Of a stretch of 24,585 nt of DNA, positions 4,217 to 11,416 are shown piece after piece (the stretch's first letter is position 1; every line of letters starts with the position of its first letter). The stretch comes from a virus. The stretch is from IMG/VR virus record IMGVR_UViG_3300037189_012917, positions 1 through 24,585 of that record; one strand, written 5' to 3'. Made by a program: the position numbers and the translations under genes. The notes under the pieces were generated by a model that was given only the letters and a program-made list of their open reading frames with translations, had not been told where the DNA came from and did not search any database.

Positions 4217-6703
4217 TTACTCTGTTGGCACAGCGTGTCCTCGTGTCCTAATTGTGTCCTCGGCATCGTCAGCGGCAGCCAATATGCTGCTTTTTCCCAT
4301 ACCCTCGGGGACACGGCTAAATTGCGCTTTCCATGCGTTACTTTTGGCGGCCAAAACCACCTCACCAGCGTCCGCGTCAAAGTAAAAATCCTCCCATTCC
4401 GGCACGTTGTTGTAGCTGCCTGCGGCCAACACAACCCCCGCCTCGTCCTGGGACAAGACCCCTCCCGGGATGTCCAGATACGTCTTCGACTTGCTGCCTC
4501 GGACGGCACACGGTACCAGTAGATTCTTTACCAATGCCTCCTCAACTAAGTTGCCAAACTCCCTCCAACCTACGCCCCGGAGTATCTGCGGCAGTTCATT
4601 CCGGCGCTTGTAGAGACCGTTGGCGGCATTCTTCCCACCCACAGCGTACGGATGCAGCGCACAGGCAGCCTGATGGATCGCGTACACCATCCACGCCACC
4701 CGCTCACTCACGTTCACGGCGGCATATGAGTCCTTCTCGGTGATGTCCTCGAGGAGGCCGATGCCGTTCCGAAGCAGCGTGCGCTCTCCCTGTACCAGAC
4801 CGTGGATGTTGGCCTTCACAACCCCAAACTTCCAGAGTGCGCCCCGCTTTGGAGTCATCCCCATCGCCTTCATGCGCCTCTCGTAATCGCTCGCATGAAA
4901 CATCCCAAAGTTAATTCGGAAGTAACTCGGGATCGCTGACGCGCCCCGGATAGCACTACGCAACTCTTCGAGTGACCTCAGCGGTTCATTGCTCTTACGG
5001 ATATGATGGTTTATCAGAAGCGCCGCCCCCAGCTCGCCGCACACTCTGTGGGCCTCACGCATCATCTCGGCAATGACCACGTTCGAGTTCTCGTCGCCGT
5101 GCGATACCGAATTCAATGTATCAATCGCCACCAGCACCGGAGGCTCCGGCAGTGCCTTCATCAGATCCAGCATCCGGCGCCACTTGTCGCTCGTCACAGT
5201 AGTCCCGGTCTTAAAGTCCCGCTCGGTGAGCGGGAACGCTCCGCCAATGTTGGTCATGGGCAGCACAATCAGCCTGTCCCCGGCGCGGTCTATCAGGCCA
5301 CCTTGATCAAGCTGCTTGATGCGGATGTGCATCTCGGTCTGCGAATCCTCACACAGTATCAGCACCGCGGTGCCGCCACCCTTGATCCTCTGCCCACACC
5401 AGTAGAAGTCTTTGGCCTCGCTCCAAGCCGCGACCTTGAGCGCCAGATCCGCCACTAAGAACGTCTTGCCGCTCCCACCCTCACCTACAAACAGATGCGG
5501 CTCACCCTTCAGTACCAGTCCCTCTACCAGTTCCTCATGCTGCGGCACCGGATCCGTGATCCAGCGGTGGGCACTCCAGGCCAAAAGACCGTTCTCCCCT
5601 ATCGGCAGAGCCTCAGAAACAGCCTGTGTCCCCGACTTTTTCTCTGTAAACGACCCCTTCGAGGACACGTCTTGGCGGCACAAAGCTTCCCACTCGGAGC
5701 GGACTCTGACCTCGGGCCACGCTGGTTTCATGTGGAGTGTGACCCAACCGCTTAAAGCCTCGAAAGCTTGCTCTTTCTCCATGTCCCCACGCCGCACACA
5801 GTGGATGTAGTGACCGGCAACACGATTAAACTCCCCGAAGCGGGTGACGACCTCGCCCCCGGCATGCACGTCCCGGGTCAACTCGACGGGCTCAAAGTCC
5901 TCGCCTGCGTTGGTCGTGTTCTCCCCAAAGAGTCCCCGAATCACGTTATTTCCGTCCCCAAGGGACATCACTGTTCTAACAGCCCACGGCGCCGGGTTCA
6001 CTTCCTTGACCTTGTCGGCAAAGTCCGTGTGCAGATAATCTCCCATGATTTCCCCACTCCACTCAAACCTGCACGGCTTCGCCGTCCCGCCCTTCCCGTG
6101 GACTGTGCCGGCGATCCGCACCGGTTGATGAGACCGCCCGAACGGATTAGACTTTACCCCGCGACCCAACATGAGATCCCCACCGGACTTCTCGGCTATC
6201 TCATGCCGCAGGTTGATCACACCCTCAATGTCAGCGGTGGGCTCAATCTTCCACCAGGCATGCCGCTTCGGTGTACCGGCCTCGGTAGTACCACCAGACT
6301 CCACCACCAAGTCCGGCACACCGATGTTCTCGGCCACCCAAGCAATCCGCTCGTCAGTGTTGCCACTGTCAAAGTCCGCTACCACGGTCGTAAACGCCAG
6401 TACATTGGTAGACGTTGCCTTTGGCGCCCGCAGGACACACGGCACGATGAACGAGGCCACGGCATGCTGTCCCCAGCGACGGCAGTGCTCCACGGCAGCG
6501 TTCACCCAGTTCACCTCGGTCGCCGGCTCAAAGAAGAACTCTTCCCGGAAGGTTCCTTCTTGGCTTGTGCCCTTCTCACCGATCCCACGCAAGCAGACAT
6601 ACCGCCCCGGCTCAAAGTCAAAGTTCCCGAATATAAAGGACAAGTGTTCACGCACCTGGCTCTCATCAAAGAAAGCCAAGTTTTCTGTTTTTTGTGTCAT
6701 CAT
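4217..6703 (-). CDS. Primase-helicase fusion replication protein
   Basis: An 828-residue protein. The N-terminal part resembles archaeo-eukaryotic-type/RepB-like primase domains: TVVADFDSG (D110, D112) as the metal-binding acidic pair, ESGG...KRHAWWKI (135-153), and a GR..QPVRIAGTVHGKGG segment (189-206). The C-terminal half is a RecA-fold replicative helicase of the RepA/AAA_25 type: Walker A GEGGSGKT (407-414), ILCEDS (449-454), Walker B VAIDTL with D528, and the sensor-like INHHIRK (564-570). Such proteins prime and unwind DNA at phage or plasmid origins in the cytoplasm. The start has a good AGAGGA Shine-Dalgarno, and ATG overlaps the stop of the Cas4-like gene (TAATG). It is the last gene of the early operon. 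The 3' end carries the GTGTCC copies. The primase assignment is less certain than the helicase assignment. Confidence 0.85.
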   Translation of the reverse strand: MMTQKTENLAFFDESQVREHLSFIFGNFDFEPGRYVCLRGIGEKGTSQEGTFREEFFFEPATEVNWVNAAVEHCRRWGQHAVASFIVPCVLRAPKATSTNVLAFTTVVADFDSGNTDERIAWVAENIGVPDLVVESGGTTEAGTPKRHAWWKIEPTADIEGVINLRHEIAEKSGGDLMLGRGVKSNPFGRSHQPVRIAGTVHGKGGTAKPCRFEWSGEIMGDYLHTDFADKVKEVNPAPWAVRTVMSLGDGNNVIRGLFGENTTNAGEDFEPVELTRDVHAGGEVVTRFGEFNRVAGHYIHCVRRGDMEKEQAFEALSGWVTLHMKPAWPEVRVRSEWEALCRQDVSSKGSFTEKKSGTQAVSEALPIGENGLLAWSAHRWITDPVPQHEELVEGLVLKGEPHLFVGEGGSGKTFLVADLALKVAAWSEAKDFYWCGQRIKGGGTAVLILCEDSQTEMHIRIKQLDQGGLIDRAGDRLIVLPMTNIGGAFPLTERDFKTGTTVTSDKWRRMLDLMKALPEPPVLVAIDTLNSVSHGDENSNVVIAEMMREAHRVCGELGAALLINHHIRKSNEPLRSLEELRSAIRGASAIPSYFRINFGMFHASDYERRMKAMGMTPKRGALWKFGVVKANIHGLVQGERTLLRNGIGLLEDITEKDSYAAVNVSERVAWMVYAIHQAACALHPYAVGGKNAANGLYKRRNELPQILRGVGWREFGNLVEEALVKNLLVPCAVRGSKSKTYLDIPGGVLSQDEAGVVLAAGSYNNVPEWEDFYFDADAGEVVLAAKSNAWKAQFSRVPEGMGKSSILAAADDAEDTIRTRGHAVPTE

Positions 6704-7491
6704 TAGTTCCTCTGTTTAACTCCCAGTGTGAATTTGATCCCGCCCAGTTCTGGCGCGGGCGCCCCCAACTTCCCCCAGCACCGCTTCTTGAAGTCACAGA
6801 ACCGGCATTGCCAGTCCGTCTCGGTCGCGGTACACCGCGGCAACTGCTCGGGCCGCTCGCTCTCGATCACTCGGAGCGCCTTGTCGCTGACTTCCTGTAT
6901 TGTCCGCAGATCGGGATCCCCAAGCTCCACAAACACCTCACCAGTGTCCCGGTTCATTGCCGTGAACAGATACCCCTCCAACTCCAGATAGCCGATGTAG
7001 GTCTGCATCTGCGCGTAGTACAAGGGCTTCGAGACGCGGACTCCTTTGGCCTTGGTATCGTTCCACGATTTGTTATTGAGAGCCTTGTTCTCCCATACAA
7101 GTGGGGCCTTGGTGATGCCTGGGCCGGCGTGGACGATGCCGTCACAGTGTCCTCCCAGCTTCCCATCGCAGGCCGAGAACCCGATCTGTCCACCCCCGGG
7201 CTTCTCTGTTGCTATCTCAAACCCCGCCAGTCGCAGGTACTGGGCCATTCGATCTTCTCCATCGTGCCCCATGTCAAACACTCTGTACAGGTCTGCTGAG
7301 AACTGTGGCTTGGACATGTCGTCTCGCTCGGTGGCGTGAAACTCGTAGGCGAGGGCTCGTGTGCAATGATGTCCCCAGCGAGAGGCCCCCAGATAAGTGC
7401 GTCTGTCTTCTCGGGATCTGGCGGTAATGAGTGCATGATTGATCTTAGCCTCGATGTCTTCGTTGTGGAACTGCCGTGGTGGTTCAAACAT
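6703..7491 (-). CDS. Cas4/AddB-like PD-(D/E)XK exonuclease with Fe-S cluster motif
   Basis: A 262-residue nuclease. LGASRWGHHCTRALAYEF (34-51) holds the first cysteine (C43). GHCDG (D117) and VWENK (E134, K136) give the PD-(D/E)XK active site, and QMQTY (Q161, Y165) is the QxxxY motif of the RecB/Cas4 branch. The C-terminus has C229-X2-C232-X5-C238, which with C43 forms the four-cysteine 4Fe-4S arrangement of Cas4 and AddB. Relatives degrade or resect DNA ends. In a phage this fits recombination, by making ssDNA for the ATPase and ssDNA-binding protein of the same operon, or host DNA breakdown. The start is set by GGAGGT just upstream, and it overlaps the 7484-7765 gene by 8 nt. It is not a CRISPR component here; no array or other cas gene is present. 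Confidence 0.87.
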   Translation of the reverse strand: MFEPPRQFHNEDIEAKINHALITARSREDRRTYLGASRWGHHCTRALAYEFHATERDDMSKPQFSADLYRVFDMGHDGEDRMAQYLRLAGFEIATEKPGGGQIGFSACDGKLGGHCDGIVHAGPGITKAPLVWENKALNNKSWNDTKAKGVRVSKPLYYAQMQTYIGYLELEGYLFTAMNRDTGEVFVELGDPDLRTIQEVSDKALRVIESERPEQLPRCTATETDWQCRFCDFKKRCWGKLGAPAPELGGIKFTLGVKQRN

Positions 7492-7765
7492 TCTTACCTC
7501 CGTTCATCTGCGCCAACCGCTTGGCCTTGTGTTCCGGCGACACCGTCGCCCAGTACGCCGAGGTCTTGGCCTGCATCGCTGCGCGACGCTCTTCCGGGGT
7601 GGCGTACTTCTTCATCCGCCGCAGCTTAGTCTTTGAGACCGGCTTCTCCGCCGGTCTGCTAATGACACTGCTTGGCCTCTCTAGAGTCCTGCCGTAGTTC
7701 AGTGACTGCCCCAAGCCGCGCTTCTTTAACCACCGCTCACAAGCGGCGCGTACGTCTAGATACAT
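7484..7765 (-). CDS. Small basic hypothetical protein
   Basis: A 93-residue, strongly basic protein (MYLDVRAACERWLKKRGLGQ...). The C-terminal half KKYATPEERRAAMQAKTSAYWATVSPEHKAKRLAQMNGGKN contains a helix-rich ATPEERR...YWATVSPEH pattern similar to short linker or DNA-contact segments of phage HNH and modular DNA-binding proteins, but no catalytic residues are visible. It may bind DNA. It begins 2 nt after the 7768-7935 gene and carries the Shine-Dalgarno for the nuclease gene at its 3' end, so it is part of the translationally linked early operon. No family is assigned. Confidence 0.6.
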   Translation of the reverse strand: MYLDVRAACERWLKKRGLGQSLNYGRTLERPSSVISRPAEKPVSKTKLRRMKKYATPEERRAAMQAKTSAYWATVSPEHKAKRLAQMNGGKNV

Positions 7766-7767
7766 AA

Positions 7768-7935
7768 CTATTTCTGTGTGTAAATCTTGTCCAGTTCTCT
7801 GCGTTGTTCTGCGCTCAGTTTCTCAAAGTCCAGCGCCATCACCATCTCAAACAACTTATTGCGCTGTAGCTTAAGCCGGTCGATCTCAAGCTCGGCCTCG
7901 AGCAAGATCATCTCCGCTGCAATGTGTTCATTCAT
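7768..7935 (-). CDS. Short coiled-coil protein
   Basis: A 55-residue protein, MNEHIAAEMILLEAELEIDRLK followed by a helical region ending in DKIYTQK. The heptad-like pattern of Leu, Ile and Glu predicts one amphipathic helix or coiled coil, and there is no membrane segment. The ATG overlaps the upstream stop (ATATGA at 7936-7931) and the stop is 2 nt before the next gene. It sits in an unbroken chain of overlapping small genes. It may be an oligomerising accessory factor, but its function is unknown. Confidence 0.6.
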   Translation of the reverse strand: MNEHIAAEMILLEAELEIDRLKLQRNKLFEMVMALDFEKLSAEQRRELDKIYTQK

Positions 7936-8168
7936 ATCAGTTTCGCTTCTTGTGCTAGTCTTTTCATTATGGAGAACCCACTTTCGGCGGGCTCCGGTTC
8001 TCTCTTCTCCAGCTTGTAGGAAAGCCCGATGCGCCGGGCTTTCTGCTGCGCCTTCACCAGCAGGTTCCGCACGGCCTCGGGGGAGCAGCCGATCTCCTCC
8101 CCCACCATCCGGCAGGACATCCCGGATGCCACTAACCAGTACACTAGAGCCTGCTTCTCAGTTGGCAT
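7932..8168 (-). CDS. Helix-turn-helix DNA-binding protein (sigma-70 region 4/LuxR-like HTH)
   Basis: A 78-residue protein. Residues 5-45 (KQALVYWLVASGMSCRMVGEEIGCSPEAVRNLLVKAQQKAR) form a clear HTH of the MVGEEIGCSPEAVRNLL type, as in sigma region 4 and other trihelical DNA-binding domains. It is followed by a charged tail and a final helix. It probably regulates phage transcription or packaging; some small terminase N-domains look similar. The first codons overlap the end of the 8158 gene by 11 nt. No partner domain is seen. Confidence 0.65.
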   Translation of the reverse strand: MPTEKQALVYWLVASGMSCRMVGEEIGCSPEAVRNLLVKAQQKARRIGLSYKLEKREPEPAESGFSIMKRLAQEAKLI

Positions 8169-8517
8169 CTTGAGTCTCCTCCCATTTGCCCAGCGTCCTC
8201 AGAAACGCCTCTGCGCGTTCGCGGGCTGTTGCGTGCGTTGCCATCAAATGTTCGTCCGTGCTCCAGTCTTCGCTTCTGTTTTCCAAATGCCACACATAGG
8301 TGGCGATTTGCTCGTATCCTTTCAGCACCTTCTCCGCCTCATGCATCGCGTTGAGGTCAGCGCAGTAGTTTGGCAGGTACTGGTACGCGTTGCCGCCTTG
8401 CCCAGGCTTCATTGGCGGGTAGCCCCACAAGGCGTGATTGTGCCATAAGCCGCTGTCGTGAATATCAGTCCACCCACACGCTTCTGCAATCACCGCGTTG
8501 ATCTGTTCGTTGGTCAT
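8158..8517 (-). CDS. Phage ABA-sandwich-type conserved protein
   Basis: A 119-residue protein with MTNEQINAVIAEACGW at the start, LPNYCADLNAMHEAEKVL in the middle (about 48-65) and ATARERAEAFLRTLGKWEE at the end (about 96-114). This pattern (INxxIAEACGW...PxYxxDLNAMHEAE...ATAxxRAEAFLRTLGxW) is a widespread phage family known structurally as an alpha/beta/alpha sandwich. No catalytic role is established. It starts at an ATGA overlap with the 8514 gene. It is a typical accessory gene of early phage operons. Confidence 0.75.
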   Translation of the reverse strand: MTNEQINAVIAEACGWTDIHDSGLWHNHALWGYPPMKPGQGGNAYQYLPNYCADLNAMHEAEKVLKGYEQIATYVWHLENRSEDWSTDEHLMATHATARERAEAFLRTLGKWEETQDAN

Positions 8518-8660
8518 TTTGCCTCCTCCTGTTCACGCTTCAGGCAACTCGGGCAGAACCAATCTCCCAAAAGATCCTGCTCAAGGAGATCGTTGCAATT
8601 CGGCTCCATGCACGCGGGTTCTGGCTCGCAGTTCGGGTCGTATTCAGATGCAAAGATCAT
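8514..8660 (-). CDS. Small cysteine-rich (zinc-ribbon-like) protein
   Basis: A 48-residue protein starting MIFASEYDPNCEPEPACMEPNCNDLL and ending GDWFCPSCLKREQEEAK. The arrangement C22 ... CPSC (C36, C39), with C11 and C17 upstream, looks like a minimal zinc ribbon or knuckle. It is acidic overall. An open frame runs upstream to 8777, but that stretch belongs to the 8657 gene. The ATG at 8660 forms an ATGA overlap with that gene, and its own stop overlaps the next ATG. Its role is unknown, perhaps a protein-protein adaptor. Confidence 0.6.
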   Translation of the reverse strand: MIFASEYDPNCEPEPACMEPNCNDLLEQDLLGDWFCPSCLKREQEEAK

Positions 8661-8824
8661 TTGGCCTCCCTTGCTGCTGCGATGAGCGCCTCCACCTCGG
8701 CGCGGGCTTCGTCGCACTCTTTTTGCAACTCCTCCAGCCTGTCTGCGGCAAGGTCCATAATTTTTTCTCCTTCCCAAGCTCCTGCTCTGAGTGCTTCAAT
8801 AATTTGTTCTGTATCTGGCTTCAT
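8657..8824 (-). CDS. Short acidic coiled-coil protein
   Basis: A 55-residue protein starting MKPDTEQIIEALRAGAWEGEKI and ending EALIAAAREAK, with a long Leu/Glu/Ala helix between. Start and stop both use ATGA overlaps (8824/8821 and 8660/8657), the strongest evidence that this short frame is translated. Relatives of the DRLEELQKECDEARAEVE style are common in phage early operons. Function unknown. Confidence 0.62.
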   Translation of the reverse strand: MKPDTEQIIEALRAGAWEGEKIMDLAADRLEELQKECDEARAEVEALIAAAREAK

Positions 8825-9030
8825 TTGGATGCCTCCTGCTTTGCGCGTTCAATGCGTTGTTCAATCTGCTGGCGGACTACGTCCGCCTCCATCCAGGCAC
8901 ACTGCGCGTGCCGGCTGCGCTTTGGATCAGATGATACCATCACCTCCTTTAATGCCGACTCGGCAATGATAAGCCACGCCGTCAGGTCGCGGACTTCCTC
9001 TTCAAGCCACTCTAGTTCTGTCAGTTTCAT
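8821..9030 (-). CDS. Small helical protein
   Basis: A 69-residue charged protein (MKLTELEWLEEEVRDLTAWLIIAESALKEVMVSS...) predicted all-helical, with an acidic N-terminus and basic C-terminus. It starts at an ATGA overlap with the helicase stop (9030/9027) and ends at another with the 8657 gene. No domain is recognised. The tight coupling to the helicase may mean co-regulated dosage rather than a shared mechanism. Confidence 0.65.
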   Translation of the reverse strand: MKLTELEWLEEEVRDLTAWLIIAESALKEVMVSSDPKRSRHAQCAWMEADVVRQQIEQRIERAKQEASK

Positions 9031-10652
9031 TTTGTGATTTTGGTTCGTATCTTGTTCTCGTTAAACTGCCAAGTCAGCAGACAGCTTGCACGGTAGCGGT
9101 TCATATTGAACATGGACGCCCCCGTCAGCATCTGAATCTGCTTCGCTGTGGGCGGTAGATTGAGCCATGACCGGGTCTTCCGGCACAAGCTTGTATCTCC
9201 GTTTGTGCGGAGGAAATCGTCAGCCGAAGAGATCGCCATGATCTTTTCGTCCGATACATCCAGCTTCTGAACCCGCTGTCCCTCGACAGCCCCCACGGCC
9301 CAGAAGCATCCGCCAAAAGAAATCACCGCAGCCCAAGCCTGCATGCCGTTAGCCACAAGGACCAAGCCGTCAAACAGGGATTCCCACTGAAAGGGGGATG
9401 CGTCGATCAGTTCCACCTCTGTCATTCGGAATTCCTCAAGGATTCCTTTAGAGATTTTATCCTCATACCCACAAATTGGGCAGATCATCGTCGAGATCGG
9501 CAGCGAGATGCCGCAGCCCTTGCACTTCTTGGACGGCGCCTCACCAGGCTCGGCATCCTTGGCCTTGCTGGCCAGCCGCACCTCGGCCTCTAGGTTGCCG
9601 TGAGTCACCAGACTGTAGCCGAAGTCCATGATGAGACAGTCGCTCTTGGTCTGCCCCGGATACCGCTCTGGGTCCAGTTTCCTGAGGCCGCGCCCAACCA
9701 TCTGGAGCATGACACTCTTGCTCGAGCAGGGCCGCACCAACACTACGCATGACACCGGCTGGCAGTCCCAGCCTTCTGTGAGCACCGCTACGTTCAGCAC
9801 AACCTGGTGCTTCCCCTCGTCAAAGGCCTTGAGTGTGGCCCTACGGTCCTCCTCACCCATCTTGCCGTGTACGACGACGGCCTTGATGCCGCCTTCTACA
9901 AACGCCTGGCACAAGTGCTCGGCATGCGCCACGGTGGCGGTGAACACTACAGTTTGACGGGCGCCGGCGTGCTGCTTCCACTCTCGGACGATCCGGTCAT
10001 TCAGCGGACTTTTGTCCATCACCTCGGCCACCTCGTCCATGTCGAAGTCGCTCATCTTCGGGATCCGGTCCAGCTCCGCCTTCAGGCCCAAGTCCATGAC
10101 GATGCCTCTGGGGCGCACTAGAAAACCGCCCTGTACCAACTCCCCAAGCTGAATAATGTCAGCGACGGTCGGGAACACCGAGATCAAGGCCTTCCTATCG
10201 GACCGCTGCGGCGTAGCCGTCAGCCCCAGGATGTGTCCCTCTGGATTGCGGTCGCGGAACTCCTCGATAATCCGCAGATAGGACGCCGCGGCCACGTGAT
10301 GTGCCTCGTCCACTACCAGCAGGTCAAGATCCTGCGGCATAGTTGCAAGATTTCGCTCTTTTACCAGCGTCTGGACCATGCCGAAGGTGGCCTGATGCCC
10401 CCAAGCCTTCCGGCTCGCAGCAAAAATATCGCTGCGCTTCCTGGGATTAACTGCCGTAAACGTCTTGCGGTTTTGAGCCACTAGCTCGTCTCGGTGCTGA
10501 AGTATTAGCACCCGCTTGTACCGGCTCGCGGCAGCGGACAGCATGACTGTCTTGCCGGCTCCTGTTGGCGCTACGCCGAGAGCGGCGCCGTACTGATCAA
10601 GTGCTTCATGGCACTTCTGAACAAACAATTTCTGTCGTGGTCTAAGAATCAT
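9027..10652 (-). CDS. DEAH-box superfamily 2 helicase with zinc finger
   Basis: A 541-residue SF2 helicase of the type-III-restriction-helicase/UvsW-like kind. Motifs are Walker A GVAPTGAGKT (26-35), DEAH (115-118), GLTATP (143-148), VVFTAT and VHGK in the second RecA domain, and QMVGRGLR (317-324). A zinc finger follows (C377, C380, C391, C394), with a ~150-residue C-terminal domain I do not recognise. Such enzymes translocate on duplex or branched DNA using ATP. In phages they remodel replication forks or recombination intermediates, or start origin opening. I take the ATG at 10652. A GTG at 10679 in frame adds nine residues and cannot be excluded; neither has a clear Shine-Dalgarno. A 171-nt gap with a hairpin separates it from the upstream gene, so it may have its own control. 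Confidence 0.88.
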   Translation of the reverse strand: MILRPRQKLFVQKCHEALDQYGAALGVAPTGAGKTVMLSAAASRYKRVLILQHRDELVAQNRKTFTAVNPRKRSDIFAASRKAWGHQATFGMVQTLVKERNLATMPQDLDLLVVDEAHHVAAASYLRIIEEFRDRNPEGHILGLTATPQRSDRKALISVFPTVADIIQLGELVQGGFLVRPRGIVMDLGLKAELDRIPKMSDFDMDEVAEVMDKSPLNDRIVREWKQHAGARQTVVFTATVAHAEHLCQAFVEGGIKAVVVHGKMGEEDRRATLKAFDEGKHQVVLNVAVLTEGWDCQPVSCVVLVRPCSSKSVMLQMVGRGLRKLDPERYPGQTKSDCLIMDFGYSLVTHGNLEAEVRLASKAKDAEPGEAPSKKCKGCGISLPISTMICPICGYEDKISKGILEEFRMTEVELIDASPFQWESLFDGLVLVANGMQAWAAVISFGGCFWAVGAVEGQRVQKLDVSDEKIMAISSADDFLRTNGDTSLCRKTRSWLNLPPTAKQIQMLTGASMFNMNRYRASCLLTWQFNENKIRTKITK

Positions 10653-10773
10653 AAAAGCAAAACGCACACAGTGTTTCACAAAGGAAGTGAACCACCTCGC
10701 CGCAGGATCTCCCTGCGTACCATGCTGAGTGCGTACCCCGTGCCTGGGGCGCTTAGGTTTTACCGATTGACAA

Positions 10774-10812
10774 GTCCGCTGGCTAGGTTCTTTTGTGTAA
10801 AAGCCAGCGGAC
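10774..10812. repeat. Perfect 11-bp-stem hairpin between ssDNA-binding gene and helicase gene
   Basis: GTCCGCTGGCT (10774-10784) and AGCCAGCGGAC (10802-10812) are perfect complements with a 17-nt AU-rich loop. It begins 12 nt after the stop of the 10824 gene on the minus strand. There is no U-tract after it, so simple intrinsic termination is unlikely. It may stabilise the upstream mRNA, attenuate helicase expression or bind a protein. A direct repeat of TGCGTACC lies downstream (about 10714-10738). Confidence 0.6.
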
Positions 10813-10823
10813 CCGTAAACTGA

Positions 10824-11414
10824 CTACTTCATCCAAGGTGGCTTCACAGTGCCGATGGCAGGCTGCGCTGGCTTTGTGATGGTTGCGGCTGGCGCTGCTA
10901 CCGCACCACCAACAGACTCAGCCCCGGACTGAGCCAACTGGTAGGACTTATACCCGTTAGACTTGGGATTCGGACTGGTCCACTCTTTCACTTCGTTTTT
11001 GTCAGCGCGGCCATCCTTGCCCTTCTGGATGCCGATCACAATGTAAACCGATTTAGTGTTGAACGTGATGGCGATTCCGTTGATGTCGCTATCGTTAAAC
11101 CTGTTGTAGGTTTCAGGATTCGCAGGATCAAAGACACCAAGCTGCTCCATGATTCGGGTAATATTCCCAACAGCCATGTCCTTAGCCTTCTGAGACGTTG
11201 CCGGATCCCACGGATCACAAATGACGCTGAAGATGCGGCGCCGGTCGTACTTGCCGCCGTCCACCACCAACTCCAGATCAAGGTACTTGGCCCCGGTGGA
11301 TTGGCTGTGCTTGATGTCGCGGACAATCATGACGACCTTGGCGATGGTGCCGGCAGGAATCAGTTCGATTGAGCTGCTGCCTGTGTTGCTGGTTTCAGGT
11401 GAAAAGAAGGACAT
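10824..11414 (-). CDS. Candidate ssDNA-binding protein (DUF669-like)
   Basis: A 196-residue protein. The core (about residues 15-130) has the beta-rich pattern IPAGTIAKVVMIVRDIKHSQSTGAKYLDLELVVDGGKYDRRRIFSVICD, then an A-K-D-M-A helix and a second strand set GIAITFNTKSVYIVIGIQKGKDGR. This resembles phage single-strand-binding proteins of the DUF669 type. The C-terminal third is Ala/Pro/Gly-rich and ends KPPWMK, a flexible tail like the protein-recruiting tail of SSBs though not acidic. Position directly after the Sak4-like ATPase (3-nt gap) supports a recombination/replication role in coating ssDNA. There is no experimental family name I can state firmly. Confidence 0.65.
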   Translation of the reverse strand: MSFFSPETSNTGSSSIELIPAGTIAKVVMIVRDIKHSQSTGAKYLDLELVVDGGKYDRRRIFSVICDPWDPATSQKAKDMAVGNITRIMEQLGVFDPANPETYNRFNDSDINGIAITFNTKSVYIVIGIQKGKDGRADKNEVKEWTSPNPKSNGYKSYQLAQSGAESVGGAVAAPAATITKPAQPAIGTVKPPWMK

Positions 11415-11416
11415 AA

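Larger units (their letters stand above)
3983..4314. repeat. Cluster of ten GTGTCC/GGACAC hexamers (iteron-like)
   Basis: Copies start at 3983, 4007, 4071, 4148, 4177, 4200, 4235, 4243, 4254 and 4309 (both orientations), in 332 bp where about 0.2 would be expected by chance for a given hexamer. The last four lie inside the 3' end of the primase-helicase gene, where three closely spaced copies shape the C-terminal residues EDTIRTRGH. The remaining copies lie in the intergenic region and hairpin stems. The arrangement resembles protein-binding iterons of a replication origin. Confidence 0.7.

Noticed and set aside
3946-4509. 187-codon minus-strand frame overlapping the end of the primase-helicase gene
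   Set aside because: It is out of frame with the clear 828-residue gene and runs through the hairpins and terminator. Its protein is Arg/Trp/Cys-rich with no domain, so it looks like a shadow frame.
5768-6706. 312-codon plus-strand frame antisense to the primase-helicase
   Set aside because: Long only because the sense gene is GC-rich at third positions. The product is His/Pro/Arg-rich low complexity without motifs or a ribosome binding site.
6703-7491. CRISPR Cas4 as part of a phage-encoded CRISPR system
   Set aside because: The nuclease has the Cas4/AddB Fe-S pattern, but there are no repeats with spacers and no other cas genes in the window. Its context is phage recombination.
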